Shown: positions 21,488-32,999 of the stretch, in pieces | Numbering within the stretch: the stretch's first letter is position 1 | Layout: the number at the start of each line of letters is the position of its first letter | Origin: Diphasiastrum complanatum | Taxonomy: Eukaryota > Streptophyta > Lycopodiopsida > Lycopodiales > Lycopodiaceae | DNA length: 64,000 nucleotides | Direction of reading: 5' to 3' | NCBI GenBank assembly: GCA_029204225.1 | Contig: CM055099.1 | Span: forward strand, 46,552,042 to 46,616,041 | The notes under the pieces: generated by a model | What the model saw: the letters and a program-made list of their open reading frames with translations, nothing else | The model's database searches: none | What the model was told of the DNA's origin: nothing | Program-made: the position numbers and the translations under genes

Positions 21488-23004
21488 TCCATTTCCAACT
21501 GTGGATGCAGGTGAACTTCACCACTTGGACACATACTAGCAGTGCAAGACTTCCCAAAACCCTGGTTTATGGGCATGCAATATGCTATAGCTCTAGGAGA
21601 CACCATGCAAATGCATGCAAGCCAAGTCCAAAAGGTAAGGCCTTATTCACACATGAGCCACACAAGCCCTAGCCAAAACAAATTTCAAAACAAAAAGAAA
21701 TTTAGGTTAGCCAACAATTCCTTCACTCGATACAGCCGCAACTGATGCATGTCCTCTTTCGTCATACTGCCATCAAAGGAAGAGTGGCCCTGCTGCCCTA
21801 TTGGATCATACAAATCGTGCTTTCAAAGATCAGAAATAGCCAAATAGACAGCAGTGCACTCTTTTTCCCTACAGGTTATGAGGCTTCTCGAGCAACTACC
21901 AATCGTGCCATACCACGGTTTTTCCAGCTCTTTCCAAGTCATAACAAGATTACAACCTGTCTGGCTGATCTCTGAACATTCCAGGTTTTCAATTAGCACG
22001 CCGACAAGCATGCATCAACTGGAATGAAATCAGGTTAAATGGTGCAACATCAGCTTTAATCTCACAACACACCCATGTACTGCTCACAAACACTCATGGG
22101 AAGAGAGGTGAAGGTTGCACAAATAATTTTGTAGGAGATCTACAATTGTTTCTAGGAATAAAAAAGGTTTGTGATTCAACACCAGGCAAACCACGGCCCC
22201 TCCCTCCAATCAAAAGCTAGAGGGAAGATATAACGAGGTAGAACCAGAATTCAGAGGCTTCTCACAGATGGGTCACTACAGAGGCTTCTTCACAAGCATT
22301 AACCATTCCAGATTGTTATGACAAATTACCCCAATTTCCAATGAGCTCCAAAATTCTAGAAATAGGAAAATTCTATAACCCATCCATTAATAGGGAATAG
22401 ATGCTCATGAGGGTGGTTAAATCTCTCAGCTTTATTCTGCTATAGGAAAAAACAGAACTGCAATTCCCAATCTATGCTCTACAGGTTGCATGCTCCACCA
22501 GAGAATTAGTTTTTTTCAAAAGCTCTCAATCCTCACGTGCAATCATGAGATTCACAAGTTCTATCAGCTAGCTGGTTATTTCACCTAGATTGATCAATCC
22601 AAATTAATCTATCCATAACTCAGCTAGTCCTATATGAATCTAACTCCGTAGAACATTATGGTCCTATGCATGTTACTCCATCTAGCAGATTTAAGCTATA
22701 AACAAGCAACAAGATCTTTCACAGTAAATCCTTCTACATTAATTGGAAGCTTCTCCAAGAAAACAGGAAATTACAAATGAATTCACACTAGTTCCAAGCA
22801 TCTTTTACAAAAATGGAACATGTAGAAGAGCACTCTACCACCAATTTCGAAAAGCATGCCAAACAATCAGAATTAGCGAAACTCAAATTTGAACTTCTCT
22901 TGAAAAAATCAGCACTCCAAACCAGGATGCAAATCCAAGTGCTTCCTACTTCCAATTCAGTATAGAGCTTGTTTCCATCCCATCCAAGACCGCATCTTAG
23001 CCGG
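21488..23004 (-). mobile_element. LARD-B internal region, proximal part (non-coding)
   Basis: Resumes the LARD-B interior after the gypsy element. The 250 bp next to the primer site are clearly similar to 27852-28030 in the plus-strand copy, including agtgctcttctac. No coding motif is visible. Confidence 0.75.
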
Positions 23005-23016
23005 GCTCTGATACCA
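23005..23016 (-). other. LARD-B primer-binding site
   Basis: The minus strand reads TGGTATCAGAGC, one base inside the 5' LTR. It is a perfect initiator tRNA-Met site, as in copia elements. Confidence 0.93.
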
Positions 23017-23017
23017 A

Positions 23018-23439
23018 TGTAAAGACCACTAGGGAGGGACAATCCTCTAAGATGAGGATAGGAAAACACAAGAGAGACTGTAGAGCAAAACCACCCAACC
23101 AAACCTAGATCCCTCCTGGAGAATCCTCCTGGATCTAGTCCCCAAGCCATGCCAATGTGACAGCAAGAGGAGAAGAGCTCATCAGGTAACCTAGACCAAG
23201 TCGTCGACGGAATAATCACTACCTCAATATATAGAGAGTAGGATCCTGTGCATGAGCACATGCAATTCCCATGTAGGTCAACTATAAATAGGTTATAACT
23301 CTACATGCATACCTCCTGACTATATCAGTCACACGTACATGCACTACTCCATATGTCTCAATTAGAGTGTATGGGTCCTCTCAAGGTCATTAGTCACCAA
23401 CAAGCCTTGATTTGGAATAAAATCTAGGCGTGACCAATA
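23018..23439 (-). repeat. LARD-B 5' LTR, outer end missing
   Basis: Matches 2617-3037 or so. It stops after gaccaata and lacks the outer approximately 70 bp (the TGTTATGGCC end on the minus strand). In place of the missing end lies the 69-bp duplication of the left flank. Confidence 0.9.
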
Positions 23440-23508
23440 GACCAACCACTTGGTTTTGTAAGCCAAGAATATCTAGAATACGGATGTCACATGAATAAAA
23501 GCATTTAT
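23440..23508 (+). repeat. 69-bp direct duplication, right copy
   Basis: Identical to 2548-2616. It leads directly into ggtctcaaacaagtgg, the continuation of the copia RT. Confidence 0.95.
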
Positions 23509-23676
23509 GGTCTCAAACAAGTGGTGAGACAATGGTATAGAAAGAAGGACGAAGCACTACGTTCCATAGGCTTCAAACCTCTATTTGTTGAATCAAATGT
23601 CTATATCAAATATGTCCAAAATGAATTAATCATTCTAGCTGTTTATGTTGATGACACGCTTATCTTTTCAAAATAT
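23509..23676 (+). pseudogene. Ty1/copia RT remnant, right half
   Basis: Continues the protein broken at 2616: GLKQVVRQWYRK, a FVESNVYIK segment and the active-site box YVDDTLIFSK. The homology then ends. With its left half it forms the target of the LARD-B insertion. The sequence from 23676 to about 24030 shows nothing recognisable. Confidence 0.85.
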
Positions 23677-24034
23677 AAATACATGTGCACTACTCATTGT
23701 AACTCATTCAATCAGAGACACAACAACGAGATAAGACAACAAGAGATGTATATTGATGATTCAAATTCAGAGTTATAGAAATTCATTTTTGATCAATAGT
23801 TTCTTATTGTCTAAATTGTCTTAAGTTGTCTCTTACTTCTGCAAATAATTTCCGCACGCATATTCAATCATAACTAATATTGTTCTATTAGTACATAGAT
23901 CAGATAAAATTGTGATTGAAGACACTGATATTAGTTTGATTTATTCAAACTTGCATCGTGTTCTCTGTGGAAGAATAATTACTATTTTTTCTACATTCAC
24001 AGACTAAAAAATTATTGTAAAACGTTTCCCACTC

Positions 24035-25112
24035 AACAGATTGCAACAATGGAGGAGATGGGGGAAGTGGTGGTTGGACGGATGGGACTACGGATAGGAG
24101 ACGTGATTTGAAGAATGGGAGAAGAATGGATGGGGCTGGTATGTATCGGGCTAGTGCGCATGTGGGTAGATGGTGTAGGTTATGCAGTGAAGGAGGGCGA
24201 CTGTTGGCCTTCCAACAGTAGCACGAGTGTGTCTTTTGGGGGTGAGCTAGCGGATGGAGAGGTAGGTGTAGACGTTTTAACACCTAGATTTTCTAGGTGG
24301 GGGAAGGCGAGGACAGTAATCAGACCACCATAGGTGATCCGGGTAGGGCGTTTGAAAGTGGCCTACAACTCCTCAATGAGAAGCGAGGCCCAATCATAGA
24401 TGTCTGATCCTTCCATCATGGTCATCATAACTATGACTTGTTTGGACACGCGGAGGGGGCAGTACGATGGCAGACATAAAGTCGATCGCATCATGGAGAT
24501 TTGGTTTCTTGATTTCCGAAATCAAGTAGTCATCATTGGTTTTTGTCTTGATATCACATTGATCTGGAAGGAAAAAGATGGACACATCGAACTTGGTAAG
24601 GCCTCGGGAGAATGGTAGGTGGGGGGTGTGCGGAAGGCTAAGCGCCAATGAAATCAGCACTAGATCTAGGGTGACTATATGGTCTTGCCCTTTGTAGGTG
24701 ACGATGAAATGATCGATGTCGAAGGTGGAAAAGGCTTTCTAGACTATAGAATAGTCCTGGAAGAGGGGTACTTCCATGGCGCCTAGGCCCATGACAGTCA
24801 AAACTGCTAGGCAGCCATCAGTGCAAAGAGTCGCAATCTCTTGCTTTGTGAGTAACGGAAGTATGGTAAACTGCGAAGGTGCGCAAGCGATCAGGGAGAA
24901 GTATCTCCCTCCTCTTAGTTAGGGGAAGTGGATGAGGTTGGGGAAGAGGATAGAGATCCGGTCTGCTGAGGGTGGATGGTGAGGTAGCGGTTCACGAAGA
25001 TGTGGTGGGCCTGGAGGATCAGTTGGGACTATGGCGGAGCTACACTTCTGGTGAGTCGGACTCTTTGTCCAAGGAGAGCAGCGGTGCCCGAAAGACGACG
25101 TTTCAGTGCCAT
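24035..25112 (-). pseudogene. Degenerate protein of unknown family with a Ser-Pro-Ile-rich tail
   Basis: The minus strand from an ATG at 25112 (MALKRRLSG) can be read to about 24035 with a few in-frame stops and two or more single-base frame changes (near 25000 and 24410). The middle is well conserved in character: QFTILPLLTKQEIATL, FSTFDIDHFIVTYKGQ, LPDQCDIKT and IYDWASLLIEEL. The end is a repetitive tail of TSPI or SSPI units. I do not recognise the family. It has no retroelement catalytic motif, though its setting between copia fragments suggests a mobile-element accessory protein or captured gene. Confidence 0.45.
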
Positions 25113-25194
25113 GGGATTGATCGGAGGTATGAGGGTCAAAGGAGGAAGTAGAGGCTGTACTAAAACTAGGGCGTTGATGGTGAGTTAGGATAGA

Positions 25195-25460
25195 GTGCGA
25201 GTCAGGAGTTGCAAGTCAGCAGGCTGTCAGTGAGTTAGGCGAGTCAGAGTGAGAGTCATAAAAAATGGTGGATATGTTGTGTGGAAAGCACGGGTCTGAT
25301 GGCAAGTCAAGAAAAAGCTGCAATCAATAAGAAAAATGAGGGTGCGAGTTAAAAAGTCGATGAGTCTGGAGGAGCACGAGTCAGAATGCGAGTCAGGACG
25401 TGAGTTAGAAAAGTAAGAGTATTCTCTGACTCACACCTATATATAGGGGTTTTCCTGACT
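25195..25460. other. Cluster of GAGTCA/GAGTTA motifs before a TATA-like site
   Basis: At least ten copies of gagtc or gagtt on the plus strand (for example gcgagtcagagtgagagtca) are followed by tgactcacacc and by ctatatatagggg near 25437. It looks like a promoter or old LTR, but no partner copy was found in the window. Confidence 0.35.
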
Positions 25461-26145
25461 CGCCTACTATTATTTTTGGAAGTTGTCAATTTTAAATTAC
25501 CAATGTTTGCACTATGCACAGTCCGTTTCTCGATTGGCTGCCAGATTTGCGAGATTTTCTAATTAGAAACTCCCGTTGTTTACTAAAAATGGCAATTTTT
25601 TCAAGAATCGAGCCTAACTTGCAATTAGGCTGGAATTTTTTTGGACAGACTTGACCATGCGTTCATTTGCAATAGAGAACAATAATGGTAGGGGCAAGGA
25701 CGATTAAATTTGGCAATAGTGCTCCTTTCAAGTCGTTCAGGACATTTCTAGGACGTTTTTGCAAGGAAAACAGAGAAAAAAGAGAAAGAGAGGTAGGTCA
25801 AGATTTTTACATGGAATTTTTACATGGGTGAGGGTAGTTTCTACAAGGTGGGATTTTCTTCTTACAAGGTTCCATAAGCACCTTCTTTAATCTACCTGCA
25901 CATCTACAACGAAACGGAACAGAGGACTCCCGAAAACATCACAAAAATAGCCAAAATCCTTAACTTGGACAAAACCAGTAAGGAGTGGAAAAACAAATAT
26001 ATTCTTGTTCGTCTTCAATGCAATCTGATAAATATGAATGAGTTTTGAATTAGAGAGGGGAGAATCCAGAAAGGCAGAGAAAAATAATAAAAAACTAATC
26101 TAATGAGATACTAAAAATAAGTGGTAAATTGCCGTCTAGAGCAGT
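25461..26145. other. Spacer without recognisable features
   Basis: AT-rich sequence with no reading frame, repeat partner or LTR end that I can identify. Confidence 0.5.
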
Positions 26146-26787
26146 GGAGAACTCTAGTATGGCAATAAATTGCTTCTTCAATATTTTCAGTGCAAAGTCG
26201 GTGTTCTTGAGGGCCTACTTGTCTTCTTGGAGCGTGGCGCGTAAGGTTGCCAGCTCGGTATCTTTTGTTGTCAATATGGCCTCATGACTCTTTGTTGGTC
26301 CCTGTACAACTGGAGTGCTCTGGCTGAATGATCTTTATAATATTCTGCCAGCTTCCGTGGAGTTTCTAGGCAGCCGGTGTCTCTTCCTCTACGGTGGCTA
26401 CCATATGGTTCGATGCAGCTTGTATGGCCTGCACTTGTTGGCTGCTTGTTGGACTTTGAGCTCTAGGACCGCCTGTTGGACTGCAAAGTTCTCCTGGACT
26501 CTCTACATTTCTATCTGCTCCCTTGAGACATTACGTTCCAAGGTGCAGATATAATCTTTGAGTGATCTCTCGTTGGTTTTGAGAGATTTACGCTCTTGTT
26601 CCAGCGCCTTTGCTTTGAGCACTAAGTGCTCGTGATCATATTGATACGTTTGCCGGGCTAATTTCTCTTGGACAAGCTCGGTCCAAAGGGTGTGTTGTTG
26701 AGCTGCTAGTTCTGCTTTCCTGAGCTGGTCCTTGAGTTGTTGGATATGTGCCTGGCTCTCAACTCTCTCTTTTTCTTTCTCTCTAAG
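26146..26787 (-). pseudogene. Coiled-coil protein remnant
   Basis: The minus strand reads from about 26787 as a Glu/Gln/Lys/Leu-rich helix: EKEKERVESQAHIQQLKDQL, KAELAAQQHTLWTELVQEKL, then ALEQERKSLKTNERSLKDY and TLERNVSREQIEM. A TAG follows, then RVQENFAVQQAVLELKVQQ, with frame disruptions after about 26440. It ends abruptly against the copia RT fragment that starts near 26797. It may belong with the unknown minus-strand protein downstream. The family is unrecognised. Confidence 0.5.
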
Positions 26788-26796
26788 GCAAAGTAT

Positions 26797-27369
26797 AATT
26801 TTGAAGGAAAACTAAATCGATACAAGGCCAGACTGGTCACCAAAGGATTCTCACATATTTCAGATCAAGATTATTCTGAGACCTTTAGCCCTGGTGTTAA
26901 GCATGCTTCAAGTCGACTATTACTTCCTATGCCACTGCAGCCGATTTTGAAGTCCACCAAATGGATGTCCAGACTGCTTTCCTCAATAGGACTATCGAAG
27001 AAAATCTACATGTCGGAGCTAGAGGGATACGAACAGAAAGGTAAGGAGCACTTTGTGTGCAAAATCCACAAGGCTCTGTATGGTCTGAAACAGTCACGAA
27101 GAGCTTGGTTTGAGAAAATTAATTGGCATTTCTAATCGAGAATGGCTTTATTCCAAACTCGACAAACTCGAATGTCTATTTCGAAATCCTTCATAATCAT
27201 CACTCTTTATGTAGATGATACATTATTGTTTAGTAACAATCTGAATCTACTGAAGGATATGAAATGCATGCTAGCACATGAATATAGGATGACTGCTGAT
27301 ATGGGTCTAGCCCATTACTGTCTCAGAATTTAGATTCATCAAAATTGATCTAGCAGACAGATTTTCATC
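26797..27369 (+). pseudogene. Ty1/copia RT remnant
   Basis: Starts at LNRYKARLVTKGFS and continues with ETFSPGVKH, KALYGLKQSRRAWFEK, a TAA, then ITLYVDDTLLFSNN. A 1-bp shift scrambles the segment around 26930-27010, and stops end it near 27360. It is cut on the right by a LARD-B LTR at 27375. Confidence 0.85.
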
Positions 27370-27374
27370 AGTCA

Positions 27375-27838
27375 TGTTATGGCCATATTCAGCTAAGGAC
27401 ATGGAATGGCCCTAATATGGTAGACCGGCCCTCCAGTATTTGAGATTGTTAGTCACGCCGAGATTTAATTCCAAGTCAAGGCTTGTTTGTGACTAATTAC
27501 CTTGAGAGGACCCAGACACTCTAATTGAGACATATGGAGTGGTGCATGTACCTGTGACGGATATAGGCAGGAGGACCGCATGAAGAGATGTGACCTATTT
27601 ATAGTTGACCTACATGGGGATTGCATGGGTTCATGCACATGAATCTACTTTCTATATATTGAAGTGGGGATTCTCCCGTCGACAACTTTGGTTTAGGTTA
27701 CCAATTTCTCTCTTCTCCTCTAGCTTTCACATGGCATGGCTTGGGGGATCTAGGTTTGGTTGGGCGGTTTGGCTCCATAGTCTCTCTTATTGTGTTTTCC
27801 TATCCTCATCTTAGGGATTTTTCGTAGAGATCTTTACA
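27375..27838 (+). repeat. LARD-B copy 2, 5' LTR
   Basis: This 464-bp LTR, TGTTATGGCC...CTTTACA, is the plus-strand homologue of 2617-3106. It shows the complete outer end that is missing at 23439. The five bases before it are agtca; no second target copy was found. Confidence 0.9.
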
Positions 27839-27839
27839 T

Positions 27840-27851
27840 TGGTATCAGAGC
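27840..27851 (+). other. LARD-B copy 2 primer-binding site
   Basis: tggtatcagagc, one base after the LTR, perfect for initiator tRNA-Met. Confidence 0.93.
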
Positions 27852-29330
27852 TTGGCTAAGATGTGGTCATGGATGGGATGCTCTACATCGAATTGGAAGT
27901 TGGGAGCACTTGGATTTACATCCCAGTGGAAGTGCTTTTTTTTTTAGGGAATTGGAGTTGGAATTACTAATTTCGGTGTAAAGCATGCTTGTCAAATATG
28001 TGGGTAGAGTGCTCTTCTACTTGGTGGACTTTGATTATAGATGTTGAAAATCGTGTGATTTTATTCAAAATTCCTGTTTTCTTGAGGAAGCTTTCAATGA
28101 TGTGGACCCATCTGCATGTGTAGATCTTATTGTATGGATTAGTAGCTTGTGTTCATAGATAAGTTGATGGTTGAGTGGATTTATCTAGTTTTTATGGACT
28201 ATTATCCATTTTAACATGATTCCAGTGAATGCATGTTGAGGATTTGTAATTGTTATATGTAAAATCCTCCAGAAACTGCATAGTAGAAACATAGATGGAA
28301 GTTGTGGTTATTCTTACTTTGGAGCAGCATAAGAAGCTTAGGAATTTCCTGAGTGTTGTAACACTGTGGGAAGAATCTCCTGAAGGTAGATTTTTGCCTA
28401 CTTTAGGCTAAATTTTCTCTATCTCAGGATACAGATAAGAGATCCTATCAATAGGATGTTAAATCTCTGTGCTTTTGCTTTAGGAAATCTTGGGTAAACC
28501 TGTTGGGTTCCAGAAAATGAGGATAACTGTTGGGATAACCTCAGAATCCAACTCCTTGAATGCGCTCCCTGCAAATCGTTGTTCCTTCTTTTGGATTCTT
28601 CTTAAACTGTTCTGTTACACGATTTCCATGTAGGTGGATCTGATACCTGCATCTGGCAACAAATTTCAGTAGTGTTATGCATGGAAATTCACGCTATCCA
28701 TGGACTGCGTGGAAGTTCATGGAAGATTTCAGTAGGAGAGATGATGGAGCTCCTGGTAGCAAGAAGGTAGGGTTTAGTTGCGATTGATTCCAACTAGTAA
28801 GGCAAAGTCTGAAACCCGAGCAGTTGTAGCAACCTTTGTGAATGCAATTTCCTTCTTGGCCCATGCGCTTGAAGCCTATGGCAGCTGATGTTGACTTGTT
28901 ATCCTTCTGACGGCACATCTATGAGCATTAGTAAGATACTGATTTGTAATCAGTATTGATTCACAAGGTCCAGTAGCCAGGGAACTGTGTTTGCTGGCTG
29001 TAGAAACACATTTTTTCCCCCTTGCATCTTGATGCTAGTAGAGGGAGTATTCATACCTCTTGATGGATCGTATGCGTTTGCTTGTGAAAGGACTAGCTGG
29101 CATGTGAGGAAGGCTGAGGAGCAGTTGGTTGCATGTCTGGAAGGCTGAGGAGGTCGAGATACAGCTGGATGAGGGATGAGAGGCTTTTAGGTTTTTCCAA
29201 AACACCCTAAGTTTGTGGACCAAAAGTTGCATGTTATGCGTTAGGTTTTGTTACTTGAATAAACCCTTGTGGGTTTTGGGTAGGTTTTGGCTTGTTTTGC
29301 ATGTGAGGGAAGCCTTTTATTGGCATTGGA
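27852..29330 (+). mobile_element. LARD-B copy 2 internal region, truncated
   Basis: The first 200 bp are clearly homologous to the reverse complement of 22800-23004. Similarity becomes patchy further in, and the right limit is uncertain. No gag or pol motif is present. No 3' LTR was found, so the copy is truncated. The region 29331-29780 holds nothing recognisable. Confidence 0.6.
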
Positions 29331-29779
29331 TTTTTTTCGTCATTGGCTACTCTTCTGGCAACTACATGGAAAATGGCTAGATCTACTAGTTGGTAACCAT
29401 GAGAAAAAACCTATATCGATTCAGGAAGACGATTTTAAAAAATCTGACTAGATTGATGAGGGAGAATGAATTATTGACTCTCTAGGCCATAACATTACAA
29501 GATATTCGTTCCTCATGGGTTACCTTTTCCAAGACGGTATCCAGTTCAAGAAAATTTAATTTTCCTGGTACTGTGCTTGATGGTGACTAAATGTTGGAAG
29601 CATGTGTTCTTTCCAGATTAGAAGTCAAAATTGAATTTTTCTTACTTTTGAATTTCAAGTTTGGTTAAAATTTGAAATCAGTTCTAGTTGATATTAATGA
29701 TTAAAAATGGGTCAAGTGAACGTTTGGGCAAGATACTCGTCAAAATTGAATTTAAAACCATCAAACTTATTAGAGCAGT

Positions 29780-30325
29780 AAAATCTTGTTTGGATGTCAA
29801 AAAGGAGCTAGCTCTAGGCCTCCTCAAGAAATTTTCAAAGTGTGGTAAGTTATGTGAGGCTTGCACTCTCTCAAAGGCTCACAAGCTACCGTTCTCAAGG
29901 TCTACCACAAGATCTTCCACTCCTCTAGCTATTATACATTTGGATGTGCATAGCTTCTCTAAAATATCTAATGGAGGTGTAAAAGATTTATGTATCATTA
30001 TAGAGGATCATTCAAGATATGCTTGGATCTATCTTTTGCCTATGAAGAGTATGGTGTTTGATTCATTTGTGAAGTTCAAAACGTTAGTTAAAAATCAACT
30101 TAATACTAAGTTCAAAGTATTAAGATGTGATAATAGAGGAGAGTAAATCTCTAATAAGATGATAGAATTTTGTGAATCTAATGGCATTAAGAGAGAGTCA
30201 ACTTGTCTTTATACTCCTCAACAAAGTAGAGTGACCAAGAGGAAAAATAGATCTCTTTGTGAGTGTGCTAAGGCCTTGAGGCTATATGCCTCTCTTCCAA
30301 AACCATTTTGGGGTGAAGCCAATAG
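29780..30325 (+). pseudogene. Ty1/copia integrase remnant
   Basis: Reads KELALGLLKKFSK, CEACTLSKAHKLPFSRST, IHLDVHSFS (first catalytic Asp region), a DHSRYAWIYLLP block, LRCDNRGE followed by a stop (second Asp region), then TPQQSRVTKRKNRSLCECAKA, where the catalytic Glu is Lys. It ends at FWGEA. It is dead by stop codons and by loss of the active-site Glu. Confidence 0.85.
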
Positions 30326-30544
30326 AAATTTATTTTGACCTTCAGATTCAAAATCTATTTCAATTCTTAGCTTGGATCAAAGGATCGGATCGACTCGAAA
30401 TCTATTATGACCTTGAATGTTAAAATAAAAAATTTGACCCATGTATCTATTTTGATCTCTAAGGTCAAAATCAAAATGTTCAACCCATGTGTCTATTTTG
30501 ACTCTTATATTGTTTTCAAGTGTGTGACATTTGTCAGCTATTTA

Positions 30545-30809
30545 GCAAGCCCCATTGTGCTCGTCGGGGACATGTCTTGAGTTTGTCGATCGAATTTGGC
30601 CATATTGGGCCCGACTGACTTTGGCAGGTGGTAGGCCAATTTTAGGACGCTTGTCAAGGACATGTAGTTTGTGAGTTTCCTATATGTACAATTTTCTTTG
30701 TAATACATTTAACTTTTGTTGTGCCATCTTTGAGAGTTTGAAAGGCGTAGCTATGGTGATTGTTTGATGTGATCTACATACTTCACTAGATCCTTTCATA
30801 AAGTTAACA
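30545..30809 (+). repeat. LARD-A-like copy 1, 5' LTR fragment
   Basis: From about ggggacatgtcttgagtttg to AAAGTTAACA, homologous to 32700-32944 and, in reverse complement, to 53602-53860. The outer part of the LTR is missing. The following bases (tggtttcc) are only a partial match to a primer site. Confidence 0.75.
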
Positions 30810-32502
30810 TGGTTTCCTTCAATTTGATATTCAGGAAAAGATTCAGGGCAATGGAAGTAAGAAAAGTTTTGGTAGAATTTCGGGAAAAACTTGCAGTTTC
30901 AGTGGTTTCGGGAAAATCATCGTTGATGGCTACATAATTCACTGTGTAGGCAACTAGTTGACGCAATTAGATTTGCAAGGGAGCTATAAAGATTAGTGTT
31001 ACATAGCCAGGGCAATTTTCATGGTTACTTGGGTGGAAATTAGCAAATGTTTTAGAAATTTCTGGTTTCAAGAGGTGTTGACAGATTTCTTAGAAAATCA
31101 GCCAGTTTGGAGTCAATACCACACCAATTTCTAAGCTGTAAATTGCTTCAACAAGCCGTAGGTAGGATAAACTCCTTGATGGTGAAAGCTGCAAGAAGAA
31201 GTTCAAAGAAGTCTCAAGAATAGCCTAAGAAACCTCCATTCCTTTCATTGGGGTTTAAAGGCAGAAAAATCATGATCTTTCTCTATAGTGCATTGTTTCT
31301 TGAGCTGTTAGTGGCTAATGAAGGGCGTCCTGGTATGGAGAATTGGCCTACAAATAGTCGTGACTTGTCGAGGTGAGAAGATGGAGCTGGACTCATGAGA
31401 ACCAGGGTGGCCATCTCCATGTCAAAACCCTTGAGAAAATGGAAGAAGAAGAGAGAGATGAATGGTCGTGGAGGAAGTCTCGTATCATCGTGCATTGCGA
31501 ACGAGGAGGAGACTTCAACATCTATTGGTATGTGGTGTTCGATGAAGGTGGGTTCACTGCACTAATCCGCAGAGGACCGTGAGATCAAGTCCAAGATTGA
31601 TGGGCAGCCAAGACGTGGTGTTGAAGGATGAGATATGTGCCATTGGATTTATTTCAATGGTAGAGATTGTATTGAATGGGACCTTGAAGAAATGAAGGGC
31701 AAACTAGCCTTCATTCTCATTAAAAATCTTTATATTGAAAGGAGATTGGACCCGAAGGGCATGAAAGCCAATTCTTCATTAAAAATCTTTTTTTTGAAGA
31801 ACCAGTTCATTTTGCAAGGCCTCTTCTTGGAAGGGACTATCTTTGGAAGGCACCATATTTTGCTGTTCTTGAGCCAAATTTACCCTTGAAACTAGATGCC
31901 CAGAGCTAGTAGACAGAGCAATATTATCGAGTAGAGAGGGACACATTTCGAGAAGTTTTCATCATCATTCCAGTGAGCGGAGTGTGGGTGATCTAGAGAT
32001 GGGCTTCATCGCTATTTGGGTACCGTAGGGGATACATCAGACATGAGGCTTGGAGTGCTCATTGGATCGAGATGGTTGATCTTGGATGGTGTATGATGAC
32101 ATCTATTTGATATGCTTGGATGTGAGAAAATCTTGGTTACAGGTGTGGGGCCATGATTGAGGATTTGATTTGGCGACCAGTGGTGTAGCAACGGATCTAC
32201 AGGTGACAGGTGTTGGTACAGCAAAATACCGTAGTTTGTACAAGCCTAGTTATGTATTTGACGTATTCATGTTGGTTTGCATGAATGTGTGCTTGCATGT
32301 TATCTTGTCACATGAGTTTAGATTTGGCTCAGGGTTATATGCGTTCATGCATTTGCTACGTCAGAAGAAAAATAATCATTTGATATGCTCAATTGAGTCA
32401 AGTACAGAGTTGCAAGACATCCATAACATCTTTTGGATACTCCAGACATTGCTACAAATTACTGTTTTTTCACTCTTATAAAATTTGAGTTTTAAGGGAG
32501 AG
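30810..32502 (+). mobile_element. LARD-A-like copy 1 internal region, non-coding and deleted
   Basis: Blocks at about 31640-31890, 32130-32330 and 32400-32502 match the reverse complements of about 57490-57720, 54590-54760 and 54085-54170 in the full LARD-A, in the same order. The interior is therefore a shortened, diverged copy. It ends in aagggagag, the polypurine tract. No coding motif is visible. Confidence 0.75.
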
Positions 32503-32944
32503 TGCTAAAAATCATGCTTGTTGTGTAAGCTCTAAATGTGATATTGTAACTAGATATACAGTTTATCTAGTTTACTATATTTGGTAGTAACTAGGACGTG
32601 ACCCACCAATGTCTTATTAGTCGAGCACTCGTCCTATAGCTAGCTACTTGGATTAGTTGGGTAGTCATATGTAGGAAAATTAGTTGTGCAATGTTTTATA
32701 GTACATGTTATACTCAGGGGCATGTCTCGAGTTTTTCAGTTGAACTTGACCATCTTGGACCCTTGGTAGGCCAATTTTAGGAAACCTATTAGGGACATGC
32801 ACTTTGTGAGTTTCCTATATGTATGGTTTTCTTTGTAATACATATAACTTTTGTGGTGCCATCTTTGAGAGCTTGAGAGATGTAGCTATGGTGAATGTTT
32901 GACGTGATCTGCATATAGCACTAGATCCTATCAGAAAGTTAACA
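32503..32944 (+). repeat. LARD-A-like copy 1, 3' LTR (TG...CA ends)
   Basis: This 442-bp LTR reads TGCTAAAAATC...GTTAACA. It aligns along its length with the reverse complement of 53602-54074, but its tips are canonical TG and CA whereas the full LARD-A has AG and CT. Confidence 0.85.
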
Positions 32945-32999
32945 ACTACTACACAATAATAAGTGAATATTTTTGAGATTTCTATTTGATTTGATTTGA

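Noticed and set aside
22788-23261. 157-codon minus-strand frame
   Set aside because: It spans the LARD-B 5' LTR and primer site, and the homologous stretch in other copies is not kept open.
30810-30821. Primer-binding site after the LARD-A copy 1 5' LTR
   Set aside because: tggtttccttca shares only the first bases with tggtatcagagc, too weak to annotate as functional.
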